From assembly GCA_964464375.1 (NCBI GenBank), contig CAYXFU010000008.1:1-64000 (forward strand): a stretch of DNA of 64,000 nt, read 5' to 3'. Positions 26,668-35,407 of the stretch are shown here, in pieces; position 1 is the stretch's first letter; each line of letters starts with the position of its first letter. Both the position numbers and the translations under genes were made by a program. The DNA is from CAIOZA01 sp964464375. GTDB lineage: Bacteria; Bacteroidota; Ignavibacteria; Kapaibacteriales; UBA2268. Below the pieces are notes generated by a model, which was given only the letters and a program-made list of their open reading frames with translations, ran no database searches and had not been told where the DNA came from.

Positions 26668-26838
26668 ATGGAAAACAGTAAATTTTTAAGCAGTGATGAT
26701 GTAAATGATTTAAGATTAAAAAAAATAATGTTAGAAGAACTAAAATCTAAGCTTATTCAGAAAATTAATAGTAATGATCCTGACTTCATCAAGGCTCTCA
26801 GGCTACTAATATCAGACGATAAAACGGATAATATATGA
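26668..26838 (+). CDS. Small hypothetical protein
   Basis: A 56-residue charged helical protein starting MENSKFLSSDDVNDLRLKKI. It follows pyrC by 5 bases in the same direction, so it is probably on the pyrC transcript. There is no signal peptide, cysteine or recognisable motif. Composition resembles the neighbouring genes, and the frame is free of stops from within pyrC. The start at 26668 is preferred to one at 26650, which would overlap pyrC. The function is unknown. Confidence 0.5.
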   Translation: MENSKFLSSDDVNDLRLKKIMLEELKSKLIQKINSNDPDFIKALRLLISDDKTDNI

Positions 26839-26933
26839 AACAAGTAAATGTAATATAATCTGTATTATGTAAACTAACATGAAATGATGACGCGACAAAT
26901 ACAAATTTTAAAAATTATAATAAAGGTTACAAA

Positions 26934-27476
26934 ATGAATATTTTAAAAAACCGCAACTTTTATGCTATCCTCTTGATAATTTCTGCAGCATTATCAAGAT
27001 TTCTTCCACATCCCCCAAACTTTACTCCGATAATGGCTATGGCAATTTTTGGTGGGGCTGTTTTTTCTGATAAGCGAATTGCCTTTGCTATACCAATTGT
27101 TACAATGCTGATCACTGATCTCTTTTTTGGCTTTTATAGTGCAATTTGGTCAGTATATCTTGCTTTTGCCATAAGTGTACTTCTCGGGATGTCATTAAAA
27201 TCAAATATAAAAGTATCAAGAATCCTTTTAACCTCACTTTCTTCATCTTTAATATTTTATTTACTAACCAACTTTGCCTTTTGGTTCAGCAGTGGTTTAT
27301 ATCCTCTAAATTTGGCAGGTTTAAACCAGGCATATTTGATGGGTTTACCATTTTTTAGGTATTCACCTCTTGAAATGTTTAGCTTCTCTCTAATTGGTGA
27401 CTTGTTCTTTACTTTAATTTTCTTTGGTGCGTATCTTTTAGCCGAAAAATATGTTGTTAAGCCACAATTATCTTAG
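26934..27476 (+). CDS. DUF6580-like membrane protein
   Basis: A 180-residue integral membrane protein with five to six hydrophobic helices. The segment LPHPPNFTPIMAMAIFGGAVF, then ITDLFFGFY, and PLNLAGLNQAYLMGLPFF match a family seen widely in Bacteroidota and annotated as a putative transport protein. The topology, with a loop carrying P-N-F-[TS]-P near helix 1, resembles substrate-binding (S) components of ECF vitamin transporters, but no partner ATPase is present, so this is speculative. It is followed by a bidirectional terminator. Confidence 0.7.
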   Translation: MNILKNRNFYAILLIISAALSRFLPHPPNFTPIMAMAIFGGAVFSDKRIAFAIPIVTMLITDLFFGFYSAIWSVYLAFAISVLLGMSLKSNIKVSRILLTSLSSSLIFYLLTNFAFWFSSGLYPLNLAGLNQAYLMGLPFFRYSPLEMFSFSLIGDLFFTLIFFGAYLLAEKYVVKPQLS

Positions 27477-27511
27477 AATACTAACATCTCAATAACTTTA
27501 CAGACAATTAC

Positions 27512-27546
27512 AAAAAAACCTCAAACAAATGATTGAGGTTTTTTTT
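27512..27546. terminator. Bidirectional terminator
   Basis: AAAAAACCTCAA (27513-27524) pairs with TTGAGGTTTTTT (27533-27544) around an 8-base loop, with A and T runs on both sides. It lies between convergent genes ending at 27476 (plus) and 27566 (minus), so it can stop transcription from both sides. Confidence 0.9.
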
Positions 27547-27565
27547 GTAATTTTGTATCGGGTAT

Positions 27566-27982
27566 CTATTTCCTTGAGAAAAATTCAACAAATGTACTGA
27601 CAGCCTTTGTCGATGCGCTGACCAATGTTGCAGCATAGTTTAATGGTGGATATATCTTATGTGAAACTAAATTTACCAAACTACTGACTGTGTTAATTAT
27701 ATCGTTTGCTTTCTGTACTTCATTATCTAAGTTCTGTGCAGTGTTTGTCAATTGTTTTGTAGCTATGTTAACTCCATCAAGAGTTTCAGAAATTTTAACC
27801 TTTAATTCGGTAAAATCATTTGTAAGTGTTGTAAGGTTCTTTGAAACATCTTTAGTTAAGATTGTAATTGAATTTGTTGATTCCTGTAGAAGTTTCGTAA
27901 GTGATCTTAAGGATAAAATTAGAAATAACGATACAATTACCGCTAAGATTAAACCCAAAACAGCTATTGTGTTAATATCCAT
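27566..27982 (-). CDS. DUF948-type membrane-anchored coiled-coil protein
   Basis: A 138-residue protein with one N-terminal membrane helix (about 5-25, IAVLGLILAVIVSLFLILSL), then a long helix rich in heptad Leu, Thr and Asn (about 30-110). This is the layout of DUF948 / YtxG-like proteins, which are linked to general stress in Bacillus. It is directly downstream of a YtxH-like gene, the same pairing as ytxG-ytxH in Firmicutes. The role in Gram-negatives is not known. Confidence 0.78.
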   Translation of the reverse strand: MDINTIAVLGLILAVIVSLFLILSLRSLTKLLQESTNSITILTKDVSKNLTTLTNDFTELKVKISETLDGVNIATKQLTNTAQNLDNEVQKANDIINTVSSLVNLVSHKIYPPLNYAATLVSASTKAVSTFVEFFSRK

Positions 27983-28009
27983 GTTTATTACTCAAAATAG
28001 TTTAAAAAA

Positions 28010-28429
28010 TCAACTTTTCATTTCAGTTTTGAAGGCTTCTGCACCAGCTTTTGTGGCATCTTTAAAATTCTCTAATTTATTCTCTACAGTATCCTTTAAA
28101 GAATATGCTTTTGATTTAGCATCAGACACAACCTTTTCTGCATTTTCCAAAATATTTTCTGCTTGTCTTCTGGCAGAGTCAACAATACTCTGAGCTTTAA
28201 CTTTACCTTCATTCATTGTTGATGATACAACCGCTCCTACAGTACCTTCGATATTTTCAAAATACTCTGATGCCTTATCATAAATTTCGGAAGATTTTTC
28301 CGAAATATCCTGACGAAATTCTTTGCCACTTTTAGGAGCAAATAACAACGCAGTTAATGCACCAGCTAGACCACCGATTAATGCACCAGCAGCGAATCCT
28401 CTCAAATAATTGCTTTCTTTGTTAGACAT
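28010..28429 (-). CDS. YtxH domain protein
   Basis: A 139-residue protein with a glycine-rich membrane helix (FAAGALIGGLAGALTALLFAPKSGKEFR), the YtxH hallmark ending in APKSGKE-R. An apolipophorin-like amphipathic helix rich in Ala, Lys and Glu (about 40-135) follows. The ATG at 28429 has an AAAGGA ribosome binding site; an upstream TTG would add six residues. It is grouped with kdsC and the DUF948 gene on one minus-strand transcript. Members are stress-linked in some bacteria; no enzyme activity is expected. Confidence 0.85.
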   Translation of the reverse strand: MSNKESNYLRGFAAGALIGGLAGALTALLFAPKSGKEFRQDISEKSSEIYDKASEYFENIEGTVGAVVSSTMNEGKVKAQSIVDSARRQAENILENAEKVVSDAKSKAYSLKDTVENKLENFKDATKAGAEAFKTEMKS

Positions 28430-28447
28430 AATGACTTTTCCTTTCAA

Positions 28448-28957
28448 TTACCAACTTTCTGGTAATGTTATTTGTTTGTTTTGTGATAATAATATTTTTT
28501 CAGCTAATTCTCTTACTGCCCCATTGCCTCCCTCATGAGCGCAAATATAATCTGCTATCATAAGAACCTGTTCAGTGGAATCCTTAGGACAAGCACCAAT
28601 TCCTGCTACCTGCATAGCCTGGATATCATTAATATCATCACCAATGAATGCTATGCAATCAATGCTTATTCCAACCTTCAAAGATAAATCTTTTAAATCT
28701 TGTTTTTTATTGTGACTACCGAGAATGACGTGTTCTATCTTAAGTTTATTGGCTCGGGCAGTGACAATTTCGGAATTTTCACTTGTAATGATTGCAGTGA
28801 TAATTCCACCCTTTCTCAATAATTCGATTCCCATGCCATCTCTTATTGAAAAAACTTTTACCTCTTCCCCATTTTTAGAATAAAAGACCTTACCATTTGT
28901 CAAAGTTCCATCAACATCCATTACAAGCATTTTTATATTTTTTAATTTTTCTGTCAA
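28448..28957 (-). CDS. kdsC: 3-deoxy-D-manno-octulosonate 8-phosphate phosphatase
   Basis: KdsC removes the phosphate from KDO-8-phosphate to give KDO for lipopolysaccharide. The 169-residue protein is a capless HAD C0-type phosphatase: motif I MLVMDVDGTLTNGKV (nucleophile Asp and acid Asp), SIRDGMGIELLRKGG, motif II Thr/Ser in AIITSENS, the Lys in NKKQDLKDL and motif III FIGDDINDIQAM. EGGNGAVRELAEKIL is the typical C-terminal segment that completes the neighbour's active site in the tetramer. Related 9-phosphate or N-acylneuraminate phosphatases look similar, but with hldD in the same window KDO is the likelier role. Confidence 0.9.
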   Translation of the reverse strand: MTEKLKNIKMLVMDVDGTLTNGKVFYSKNGEEVKVFSIRDGMGIELLRKGGIITAIITSENSEIVTARANKLKIEHVILGSHNKKQDLKDLSLKVGISIDCIAFIGDDINDIQAMQVAGIGACPKDSTEQVLMIADYICAHEGGNGAVRELAEKILLSQNKQITLPESW

Positions 28958-29065
28958 TATTTTGGTATCCTGTTATTATTACATAGTTTTGTATTCGTGC
29001 ATTATTTCGAGTGCAATTTAAAAATAAAACTTAATACACTATTAAAAAATTACTAATTTTAATAT

Positions 29066-29914
29066 ATGAATCACGAAAAAGGCTATATAAATATTTTTGT
29101 TTCATTACCCGAAGAATCCTTTGAAATTGCTTATGGATTTATTTCAAATTATCCAATTACTGGTATTGAAGAGAAAATTGATGAAATTATCATCACAATC
29201 CCAGAAATATTATGGAATGACACTGTGAAGCGGATGTTAATTGAAGATTTAAAAAAAACCAGTCCAGGTGCAAAAATCATTAAAGAAGAAATTATTTATG
29301 ATAAGAATTGGAATGAAGAATGGGAAAAATCTATTTCTGCAATAATAATTAATGACAGAATTGCCATTACACCTGAATGGGCAATTGATCAGATAACTAA
29401 TAATATCAAGCTAGTAATAAATCCTAAAATGTCATTTGGAACAGGTCATCATGCAACAACAAGAATGATGTGTACATTATTAGAAAATTCAGTAAAACAA
29501 GGATCAAAGTGGATAGATGCAGGAACAGGTACAGGTGTGCTTGGAATTCTTGCAATCAAACTTGGTGCAAGTAGTGTATTTGCATTTGATTTCGACGAGT
29601 GGTCAATAGAAAATACTAAGGAGAATCTGGCACTTAATAATATTACCACCGAAATTGATCTTAAATTAGCAAGCATACTAGATATAGAACTACCTGAATG
29701 TGATGGCATAGCTGCCAATATGTACACCCACCTTTTAACTCCTTCATTTTCAAAATTTAAAAAAGCACTTGAGAATTCAAATGGAGATTTGATTATTTCC
29801 GGAGTACTAATCTATGATAAATCTGAAATAATTAAAGCCGCTGAGAAGGCAGGATTAGAGCATATTGAAACAATGAATGTAGATGAATGGATAGCTGTTC
29901 ATTTTAGGGCTTGA
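29066..29914 (+). CDS. prmA: Ribosomal protein L11 methyltransferase
   Basis: PrmA trimethylates ribosomal protein L11 using S-adenosylmethionine. The 282-residue protein has an N-terminal substrate-recognition domain (about 1-100). The Rossmann-fold catalytic part follows, with NPKMSFGTGHHATTRMM (the PrmA signature), motif I WIDAGTGTGVLGILAIKLGA, the acidic FDFDEWSIENTKENLALNN and ANMYTHLLTP. The methyltransferase of this family normally shows NPGxAFGTGxHxTT, so the assignment is firm. It ends four bases before the ppx/gppA start. Confidence 0.94.
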   Translation: MNHEKGYINIFVSLPEESFEIAYGFISNYPITGIEEKIDEIIITIPEILWNDTVKRMLIEDLKKTSPGAKIIKEEIIYDKNWNEEWEKSISAIIINDRIAITPEWAIDQITNNIKLVINPKMSFGTGHHATTRMMCTLLENSVKQGSKWIDAGTGTGVLGILAIKLGASSVFAFDFDEWSIENTKENLALNNITTEIDLKLASILDIELPECDGIAANMYTHLLTPSFSKFKKALENSNGDLIISGVLIYDKSEIIKAAEKAGLEHIETMNVDEWIAVHFRA

Positions 29915-29918
29915 TAAA

Positions 29919-30839
29919 ATGATAGAACAGAATATTGCGGCAATTGATATCGGTACAAATACAATTTTAATGGTAATTGCAAAAGTCAAACCTGACAGAG
30001 AACCATTGATACTTGGCGATTATCATGAAATCGCCAGACTAGGTGAGGATCTTGACAAGTCAGGAATAATTAAAATTGAGGCAATAAACAGAGCAAAAAC
30101 TATTTTAAATAACTACTCAGATATTTGCAAAAAATATTCAGTTTGTAAGATTAATATTGTTTGTACAAGTGCATTAAGAGATGCACAGAATTCAGATTCT
30201 GTTATTGAAGAGTTAAAAACTGCTATTGATGCAGACTTTGAAATAATAACTGGCAAAGTAGAAGCTCAAATGAGCTTTATGGGTACAGTTGAGGATTTAA
30301 ACACCTCTTTAGTAATAGATATTGGAGGTGGTTCTACTGAATTTATCTCTGGAGAAAATGGTCTGATTTCTTGTAAATCAAGTATACAAATCGGTGCAGT
30401 TAGACTTACAGAAAGATTTATTAAATCCCATCCACCCACACAAATTGAATTATCAAATATAGTTGATTTTATTAAATATAAAATTCAAAAAACTATTATT
30501 CCGGAAAGTATTGCATCATTTTTTGCTGTTGCCGGTACTCCAACAACTTTGGCTTTTATAGATTTAAAGTTAACGGAATATGATTTTGACCGAGTTCATG
30601 GATATAGATTAACTATGGACGCTCTAAATAATCTATTAGATGAGTTTATTTCGAATGATATAAACTACATTATAAATAAAATGAAAATACATCCTAAACG
30701 AGCTGATGTAATAACAACTGGAACATTAATATTAATTGAAGCCTTAAAACACTTTCAACAAAATTATTGTATTGTAAGTGGTAAAGGATTAAGATTTGGA
30801 TTATTAAAAAGAATGATCGATGATCTAGAAAAAAATTGA
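29919..30839 (+). CDS. Ppx/GppA family phosphatase
   Basis: This is an ASKHA-fold exopolyphosphatase or guanosine pentaphosphatase, which degrades polyphosphate or pppGpp. At 306 residues it is the short, two-domain form. Hallmarks are IAAIDIGTNTILMVIAKV (phosphate 1), TSALRDAQN, the catalytic Glu of VEAQMSFMG, LVIDIGGGSTEFISG and VAGTPTTLAF. The short form lacks the C-terminal HD-like domain of E. coli Ppx and GppA, so the choice between exopolyphosphatase and pppGpp hydrolase is open. It is closely spaced after prmA. Confidence 0.9.
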   Translation: MIEQNIAAIDIGTNTILMVIAKVKPDREPLILGDYHEIARLGEDLDKSGIIKIEAINRAKTILNNYSDICKKYSVCKINIVCTSALRDAQNSDSVIEELKTAIDADFEIITGKVEAQMSFMGTVEDLNTSLVIDIGGGSTEFISGENGLISCKSSIQIGAVRLTERFIKSHPPTQIELSNIVDFIKYKIQKTIIPESIASFFAVAGTPTTLAFIDLKLTEYDFDRVHGYRLTMDALNNLLDEFISNDINYIINKMKIHPKRADVITTGTLILIEALKHFQQNYCIVSGKGLRFGLLKRMIDDLEKN

Positions 30840-30922
30840 TATTAGATTACTTATACTTATTTTTGTTTTTAAATTATTTGAATATTGAACAATTGATTTA
30901 TAAATTTTATCTTGGAGACTTT

Positions 30923-31609
30923 ATGAAGCGTACTTTAGTTTTGATTATTTCTGGATTATTCGTCACACTTTTACTCATTTCTTCTTGCACTAAAGTGGAT
31001 AACTCCCCTATTAAATCTGAAATTTTCAATACAACAAATATCCCAGATATCATTGACAAAATGAAGATCGATAAAGCATTAAAAAATGAAGATATTGAAA
31101 TGTTTTCAGCAAGTCTTGCTCGCAATTCTATGACATTAGATTCACTCAATGGGAAAACTATCGGTCAAATAATTGATTCACAGAGAGATTTCTTAAGAGA
31201 ATCGAGTGTCTCAGGATTAGTAACAACTGCAGTTCAGGTTTCTCATGGTTTTAAATATTTGGGATGGCAATCTAAGGATGAGGGAGATAAAAAGTTCAAT
31301 GTGTTCGGTTTTGCAATTCAAAATAAATCTAAACAAGATATTAAACATGTTGTTGGTTTATTAAAATTCGTTGATGAAACCAATCAAATGATTCGTGGTT
31401 TTAGAATCAATGTTACACAGGAAATCAAGGCAAATACTTTATCGCAATTTAATTCAACTTTTCCATTCGATGAAAAAAACCAAAATGACATTAAATTAAG
31501 AGAGATGTTAGACAAAAAAGTTCCTAATCTATATGCAGGCTGGCAACCAACTTTAATTGAATATTCAAATGGGAAAAAATTATCTCTTGATACAATCCCA
31601 GTAAAATAA
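30923..31609 (+). CDS. Lipoprotein of unknown function
   Basis: From the ATG at 30923 (GGAG ribosome binding site at 30914-30917) this is a 228-residue protein. It has a lipoprotein signal peptide MKRTLVLIISGLFVTLLLISSC, with Cys22 as the lipidated residue. The mature part has a small alpha-beta domain. No motif is recognised; FRINVTQEIKANTLSQFNSTFPF and VPNLYAGWQPTLIEYSNGK suggest a beta-sandwich similar to stalk or DUF-type accessory proteins. An upstream reading from 30836 overlaps ppx and is not supported. It is followed by a strong terminator. Confidence 0.75.
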   Translation: MKRTLVLIISGLFVTLLLISSCTKVDNSPIKSEIFNTTNIPDIIDKMKIDKALKNEDIEMFSASLARNSMTLDSLNGKTIGQIIDSQRDFLRESSVSGLVTTAVQVSHGFKYLGWQSKDEGDKKFNVFGFAIQNKSKQDIKHVVGLLKFVDETNQMIRGFRINVTQEIKANTLSQFNSTFPFDEKNQNDIKLREMLDKKVPNLYAGWQPTLIEYSNGKKLSLDTIPVK

Positions 31610-31625
31610 TTACTTGTTTAATTAA

Positions 31626-31666
31626 GAAAAAAGAGGACAATCTCAATTGAGAAGTCCTCTTTTTTT
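31626..31666. terminator. Bidirectional terminator with extended stem
   Basis: AAAAAAGAGGAC (31627-31638) pairs with GTCCTCTTTTTT (31654-31665). The loop itself contains the perfect palindrome TCTCAATTGAGA (31641-31652), which extends the stem. It lies between the convergent lipoprotein gene and the 2-oxoglutarate dehydrogenase gene, with T runs on both strands. Confidence 0.92.
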
Positions 31667-31686
31667 AATAGGGTCGATAGATACTT

Positions 31687-34600
31687 TTACTTTGTATAAT
31701 ATGACATTACATTGTCAATGATTTCTTTTTGCTCTGCCGAGTGAATTACAAAAGAACCAGATGCTGTTGATGCACTTGCTTTTCTACCTATATAAATAAT
31801 TTTCATTTTACCATCAATCAATTCACTTAGCCTAGGAGATATAAAAGACCATGCTCCCATGTTCTTGGGTTCTTCCTGAGCCCAAATGATATTTTCAGCT
31901 TTACTGTACTTTGCTAGAATTGCCTCAATTTGAGATGTATGCAATGGATAGAGCTGTTCGATTCTTACTAGGGCAACATTATCTATCTTTTCACTCTGAC
32001 GTTTAGCTAGGAGCTCGTAATAGATTTTACCGGTAGTGAATGTAATTGATTTTACATTTATTGGATTAACGAAAGAATCATCAATAATATGCTGGAATTT
32101 TCCTTCAGATAAATCGGCGATCGAGGATACGGCTAATGGATGACGAAGCATTCCTTTAGGTGTCATTATTATCAAGGGTTTTCTCATAGGACTTAATGAC
32201 TGTCTTCTTAAAGCGTGAAAATAATTTGCAGGAGTTGTATAATTGCCTACGATTATATTATCTTCTGCACAAAGTTGAAGAAACCTTTCTAAACGTGCAC
32301 TTGAATGTTCAGGACCCTGTCCATCATAACTATGAGGAAGCAACATTGTAAGATTCGAAGTTTGAGCCCATTTTGATTCAGCACATACTATTATTTGATC
32401 TGTCATAGCTTGTGCCATATTGGCAAAATCACCAAACTGAGCTTCCCAGATTACTAATGAATTACCCGATAAAACACTATAACCATACTCAAAACCTAAT
32501 ACAGCAAGTTCAGAGAGAGGACTATCAAAAATCTTGATTTTTGATTGATTTTTTAATATATGATTTAAAGATATATATTGATCCTCAGTTTCTATATCTG
32601 TGAAAACTGCGTGTCTTTGACTGAATGTTCCACGCCGACAGTCTTGACCTGTAAAGCGAATTTCTTTGCTCTCAATTAGTAGTGACCCGAAAGCTAATGC
32701 TTCTGCCATAGCCCAATCTATTTCAGATTGATCGGATTTAACCATTTCCTTTCTCTTTTTGAGTAATTGTTGAAGCTTTGGATTCACTTTAAAATCAGTA
32801 GGATATTGAGTAATTTTTTCGGCTATCATTCTTAATGTTTCGGAATTTACAGCTGTATTTAACTGTTCATCAGAGAATAATTTTTTAACAGTTTGATTTT
32901 CTTTCTTTGTAGATTTGATGGTTGATCTATTAACAAATGCTTCATTTAAAGAATCTCGCTTTCTTTTCACTATTAAATTAATTTCTTCCTTCTCGATTAT
33001 CTTTCCATTAACAAGTTCAGAAGCAAATATTTTACTTATTGGACTCATCGCTTTAATTTTTTTATAAAGTAAAGGTTGAGTATATGCAGGTTCATCTGAC
33101 TCATTATGTCCATATTTCCTATAGCATAACATATCGATAATAATATCACATCCAAATTTTTCCCTGAAATCATAGGCAAATATAGCGGATGTAGCAACTG
33201 ACTCTGGATCATTACCGTTTACATGAATTATCGGAACCTGGATCATTTTTGCAACATCAGAAGCATACAAAGTTGATCTTGCATCAAGAGAATTTGTAGT
33301 AAAACCTATTTGGTTATTAATAATGATATGAATTGTCCCACCAGTTTTGTAACCTTCTAGTTGTGAGAGATTAAGAGTTTCTTGAACAATCCCCTGACCA
33401 GCAAAGGCGGCATCACCATGAACAAGAATAGGAAGGTTTTTTGTAAATGAATCATCATGAATTTGATTATTGAGAGCTCTTGCCATACCTTCAATAATAG
33501 GATTCACTAGTTCGAGATGACTAGGATTAGAGGCTAGAATAACATTTACTGAATTCCCGTGAACAGAATTGAAAACACCTCTATCGCCTAAATGATATTT
33601 TACATCTCCTGAACCTTGATACGATTCAGGATCCATATATCCTTCAAACTCTTTAAATATTTTTTCAACAGATTTACCCATCAGATTTACCAAGGCATTC
33701 AGCCTACCTCTATGTGCCATTCCCATAACAACCGAATTTAAATTGTTATCAGCAGCAAGTTCGAAAATTTTATTAACTAGTACAATGAATGATTCACTTC
33801 CTTCAAGTGAAAAACGTTTTGATCCCACAAATTTAGTATGAATAAAATTCTCGAATTCTTCTGACTCAACAATCTTTTCAAAAATTTTAATTGATTCGGA
33901 TCGTGAAAACTCGTGAGTAAATCTTGTGGTTTCAACTTGGTGTTTTACCCATTCCTTTTTATCTGGATCTTGGATATGCATGAACTCTATACTAATATTA
34001 CCACAATATGATTCTCGCATTAATTCAATAATATCACGTAATGGTAGATTATTTTCTGCCCAGGTGTCATCTGCATGAAAGATTCTGTCGAGATCCCAAA
34101 TAGTAAAGCCATAATATGAAGGTTCAAGTTCGGGGTAATAATAAGATGATAACCCTAGAGGATTAACTGATGCTAACAGATGACCACGTACTCTGAATGC
34201 ATTAATTAGCTGAATAACGTGCGCTCCTTTTTCAATAATTTCAAACTGATCTGTTTCACCTAACTTATTAACCTTTGATAGATCTACTGACCATCTAACG
34301 GGTTCAAATGGAATCTTTAAACTTGCAAAAATTTGATCATAGAAAAACTCGGATCCTATGAGAATTTTATGTAGATAAGATAGAAATTCTGCTGATTCTG
34401 CACCTTGAATTATCCTATGATCATAAGTATTAGTAATAGTTACAGTTTTTGATACGGCTAGTTTAGTAAGCATTGAAGGATTTACAGATTGAAATTCCAT
34501 AGGATAATCTATTGCACCACAAGCAATTATCAATCCTTGCCCAGACATAAGTCTAGGATTTGAGAATGTTGTCCCAATCATACCTGGATTCGTCAGAGTG

Positions 34601-35256
34601 ATACTTGTATCATTTAAATCTTCAGGATTTATATTGTTATTTCTTGTTTTAGTTAGGATTGTATCGAAAGATTCAATGAATTCAAGGAATGCAAGATTTT
34701 GAGCAGATTTGATATTTGGAACCATTAAAATTCTGCTTCCGTCTTTTCTTGTAATATCAACGGCTAATCCAAAATTGATTGAATCTTTATGAACACGATA
34801 CGAAATTCCATCCTTTTGTTCAAAAGAACAATTTAAACTTGGATATTTAATTAAAGCTCGTACAATAGCCCATGCAAGAATATGTGTAAAGGATACTTTC
34901 TGTCGTTTAAGCTTAGCAAGATATTTATTAATAATTCTACGATTCTCATCAAGAGCTTTAACTGGAATCATTCTTACTGAAGACGCTGTTGGAATTTCGA
35001 GACTACTATGCATATTCTCTACAATTTTAGTTTGTACAGAATTTAATTTTTCTAGTTCTAATCCATTTGATTCAACTGAAAGTTGTGATTTTTCAGTATT
35101 TTTAAGAACTAATTTTGATTGGTTTTCAGGTGAAAGGTCAACATTATTTGCTTGTTTCATGTTGAAATATTGGCGCCATTCGGGAGAAACAGATTCGGGT
35201 TCTCTTATATATTGAAAATATAGTTCTTCTTCAAATGCTGTGTTAGGATATATCAT
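31687..35256 (-). CDS. Fused E2-E1 2-oxoglutarate dehydrogenase (OdhA/Kgd type)
   Basis: A 1189-residue protein. A short N-terminal arm (FEEELYFQYIREPESVSPEWRQYF) is followed by a linker and then an E2-type succinyltransferase catalytic domain (about 95-330). This domain has MIPVKALDENRRIINKYLAKLKRQKVSF and the active His of TYDHRIIQGAESAEFL. The thiamine-dependent E1 domain (about 340-1189) has the ThDP-binding GDAAFAGQGIVQE, NNQIGFTTN and HRGRLNALVN. No lipoyl domain is present, so lipoyl groups must come from a separate E2. This layout is best known from Actinobacteria, where it makes a mixed pyruvate/2-oxoglutarate dehydrogenase complex. It is the TCA-cycle step from 2-oxoglutarate to succinyl-CoA. 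Confidence 0.93.
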   Translation of the reverse strand: MIYPNTAFEEELYFQYIREPESVSPEWRQYFNMKQANNVDLSPENQSKLVLKNTEKSQLSVESNGLELEKLNSVQTKIVENMHSSLEIPTASSVRMIPVKALDENRRIINKYLAKLKRQKVSFTHILAWAIVRALIKYPSLNCSFEQKDGISYRVHKDSINFGLAVDITRKDGSRILMVPNIKSAQNLAFLEFIESFDTILTKTRNNNINPEDLNDTSITLTNPGMIGTTFSNPRLMSGQGLIIACGAIDYPMEFQSVNPSMLTKLAVSKTVTITNTYDHRIIQGAESAEFLSYLHKILIGSEFFYDQIFASLKIPFEPVRWSVDLSKVNKLGETDQFEIIEKGAHVIQLINAFRVRGHLLASVNPLGLSSYYYPELEPSYYGFTIWDLDRIFHADDTWAENNLPLRDIIELMRESYCGNISIEFMHIQDPDKKEWVKHQVETTRFTHEFSRSESIKIFEKIVESEEFENFIHTKFVGSKRFSLEGSESFIVLVNKIFELAADNNLNSVVMGMAHRGRLNALVNLMGKSVEKIFKEFEGYMDPESYQGSGDVKYHLGDRGVFNSVHGNSVNVILASNPSHLELVNPIIEGMARALNNQIHDDSFTKNLPILVHGDAAFAGQGIVQETLNLSQLEGYKTGGTIHIIINNQIGFTTNSLDARSTLYASDVAKMIQVPIIHVNGNDPESVATSAIFAYDFREKFGCDIIIDMLCYRKYGHNESDEPAYTQPLLYKKIKAMSPISKIFASELVNGKIIEKEEINLIVKRKRDSLNEAFVNRSTIKSTKKENQTVKKLFSDEQLNTAVNSETLRMIAEKITQYPTDFKVNPKLQQLLKKRKEMVKSDQSEIDWAMAEALAFGSLLIESKEIRFTGQDCRRGTFSQRHAVFTDIETEDQYISLNHILKNQSKIKIFDSPLSELAVLGFEYGYSVLSGNSLVIWEAQFGDFANMAQAMTDQIIVCAESKWAQTSNLTMLLPHSYDGQGPEHSSARLERFLQLCAEDNIIVGNYTTPANYFHALRRQSLSPMRKPLIIMTPKGMLRHPLAVSSIADLSEGKFQHIIDDSFVNPINVKSITFTTGKIYYELLAKRQSEKIDNVALVRIEQLYPLHTSQIEAILAKYSKAENIIWAQEEPKNMGAWSFISPRLSELIDGKMKIIYIGRKASASTASGSFVIHSAEQKEIIDNVMSYYTK

Positions 35257-35355
35257 TTTTTACTGTATTTTATTAAAAATTAATAAGATTTAAATCAAAT
35301 TATTAGGAATTATTTTAATTGAAAATATAGGACGCAAAAAATATCAATTAATTAT

Positions 35356-35391
35356 TGTTACACCTACCTGAATATTAAGGTAGATGTAACA
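35356..35391 (-). terminator. Strong hairpin between two minus-strand genes
   Basis: TGTTACA and CTACCT (35356-35369) pair with AGGTAG and TGTAACA (35378-35391), with one mismatch and an 8-base loop. It lies 16 bases after the stop of the nucleotidyltransferase gene. It is followed on the minus strand by AT-rich DNA but no perfect U-tract. It may end that gene's transcript or lie in the 5' leader of the dehydrogenase gene. Confidence 0.55.
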
Positions 35392-35407
35392 GTATAATAA
35401 ATAAAGT

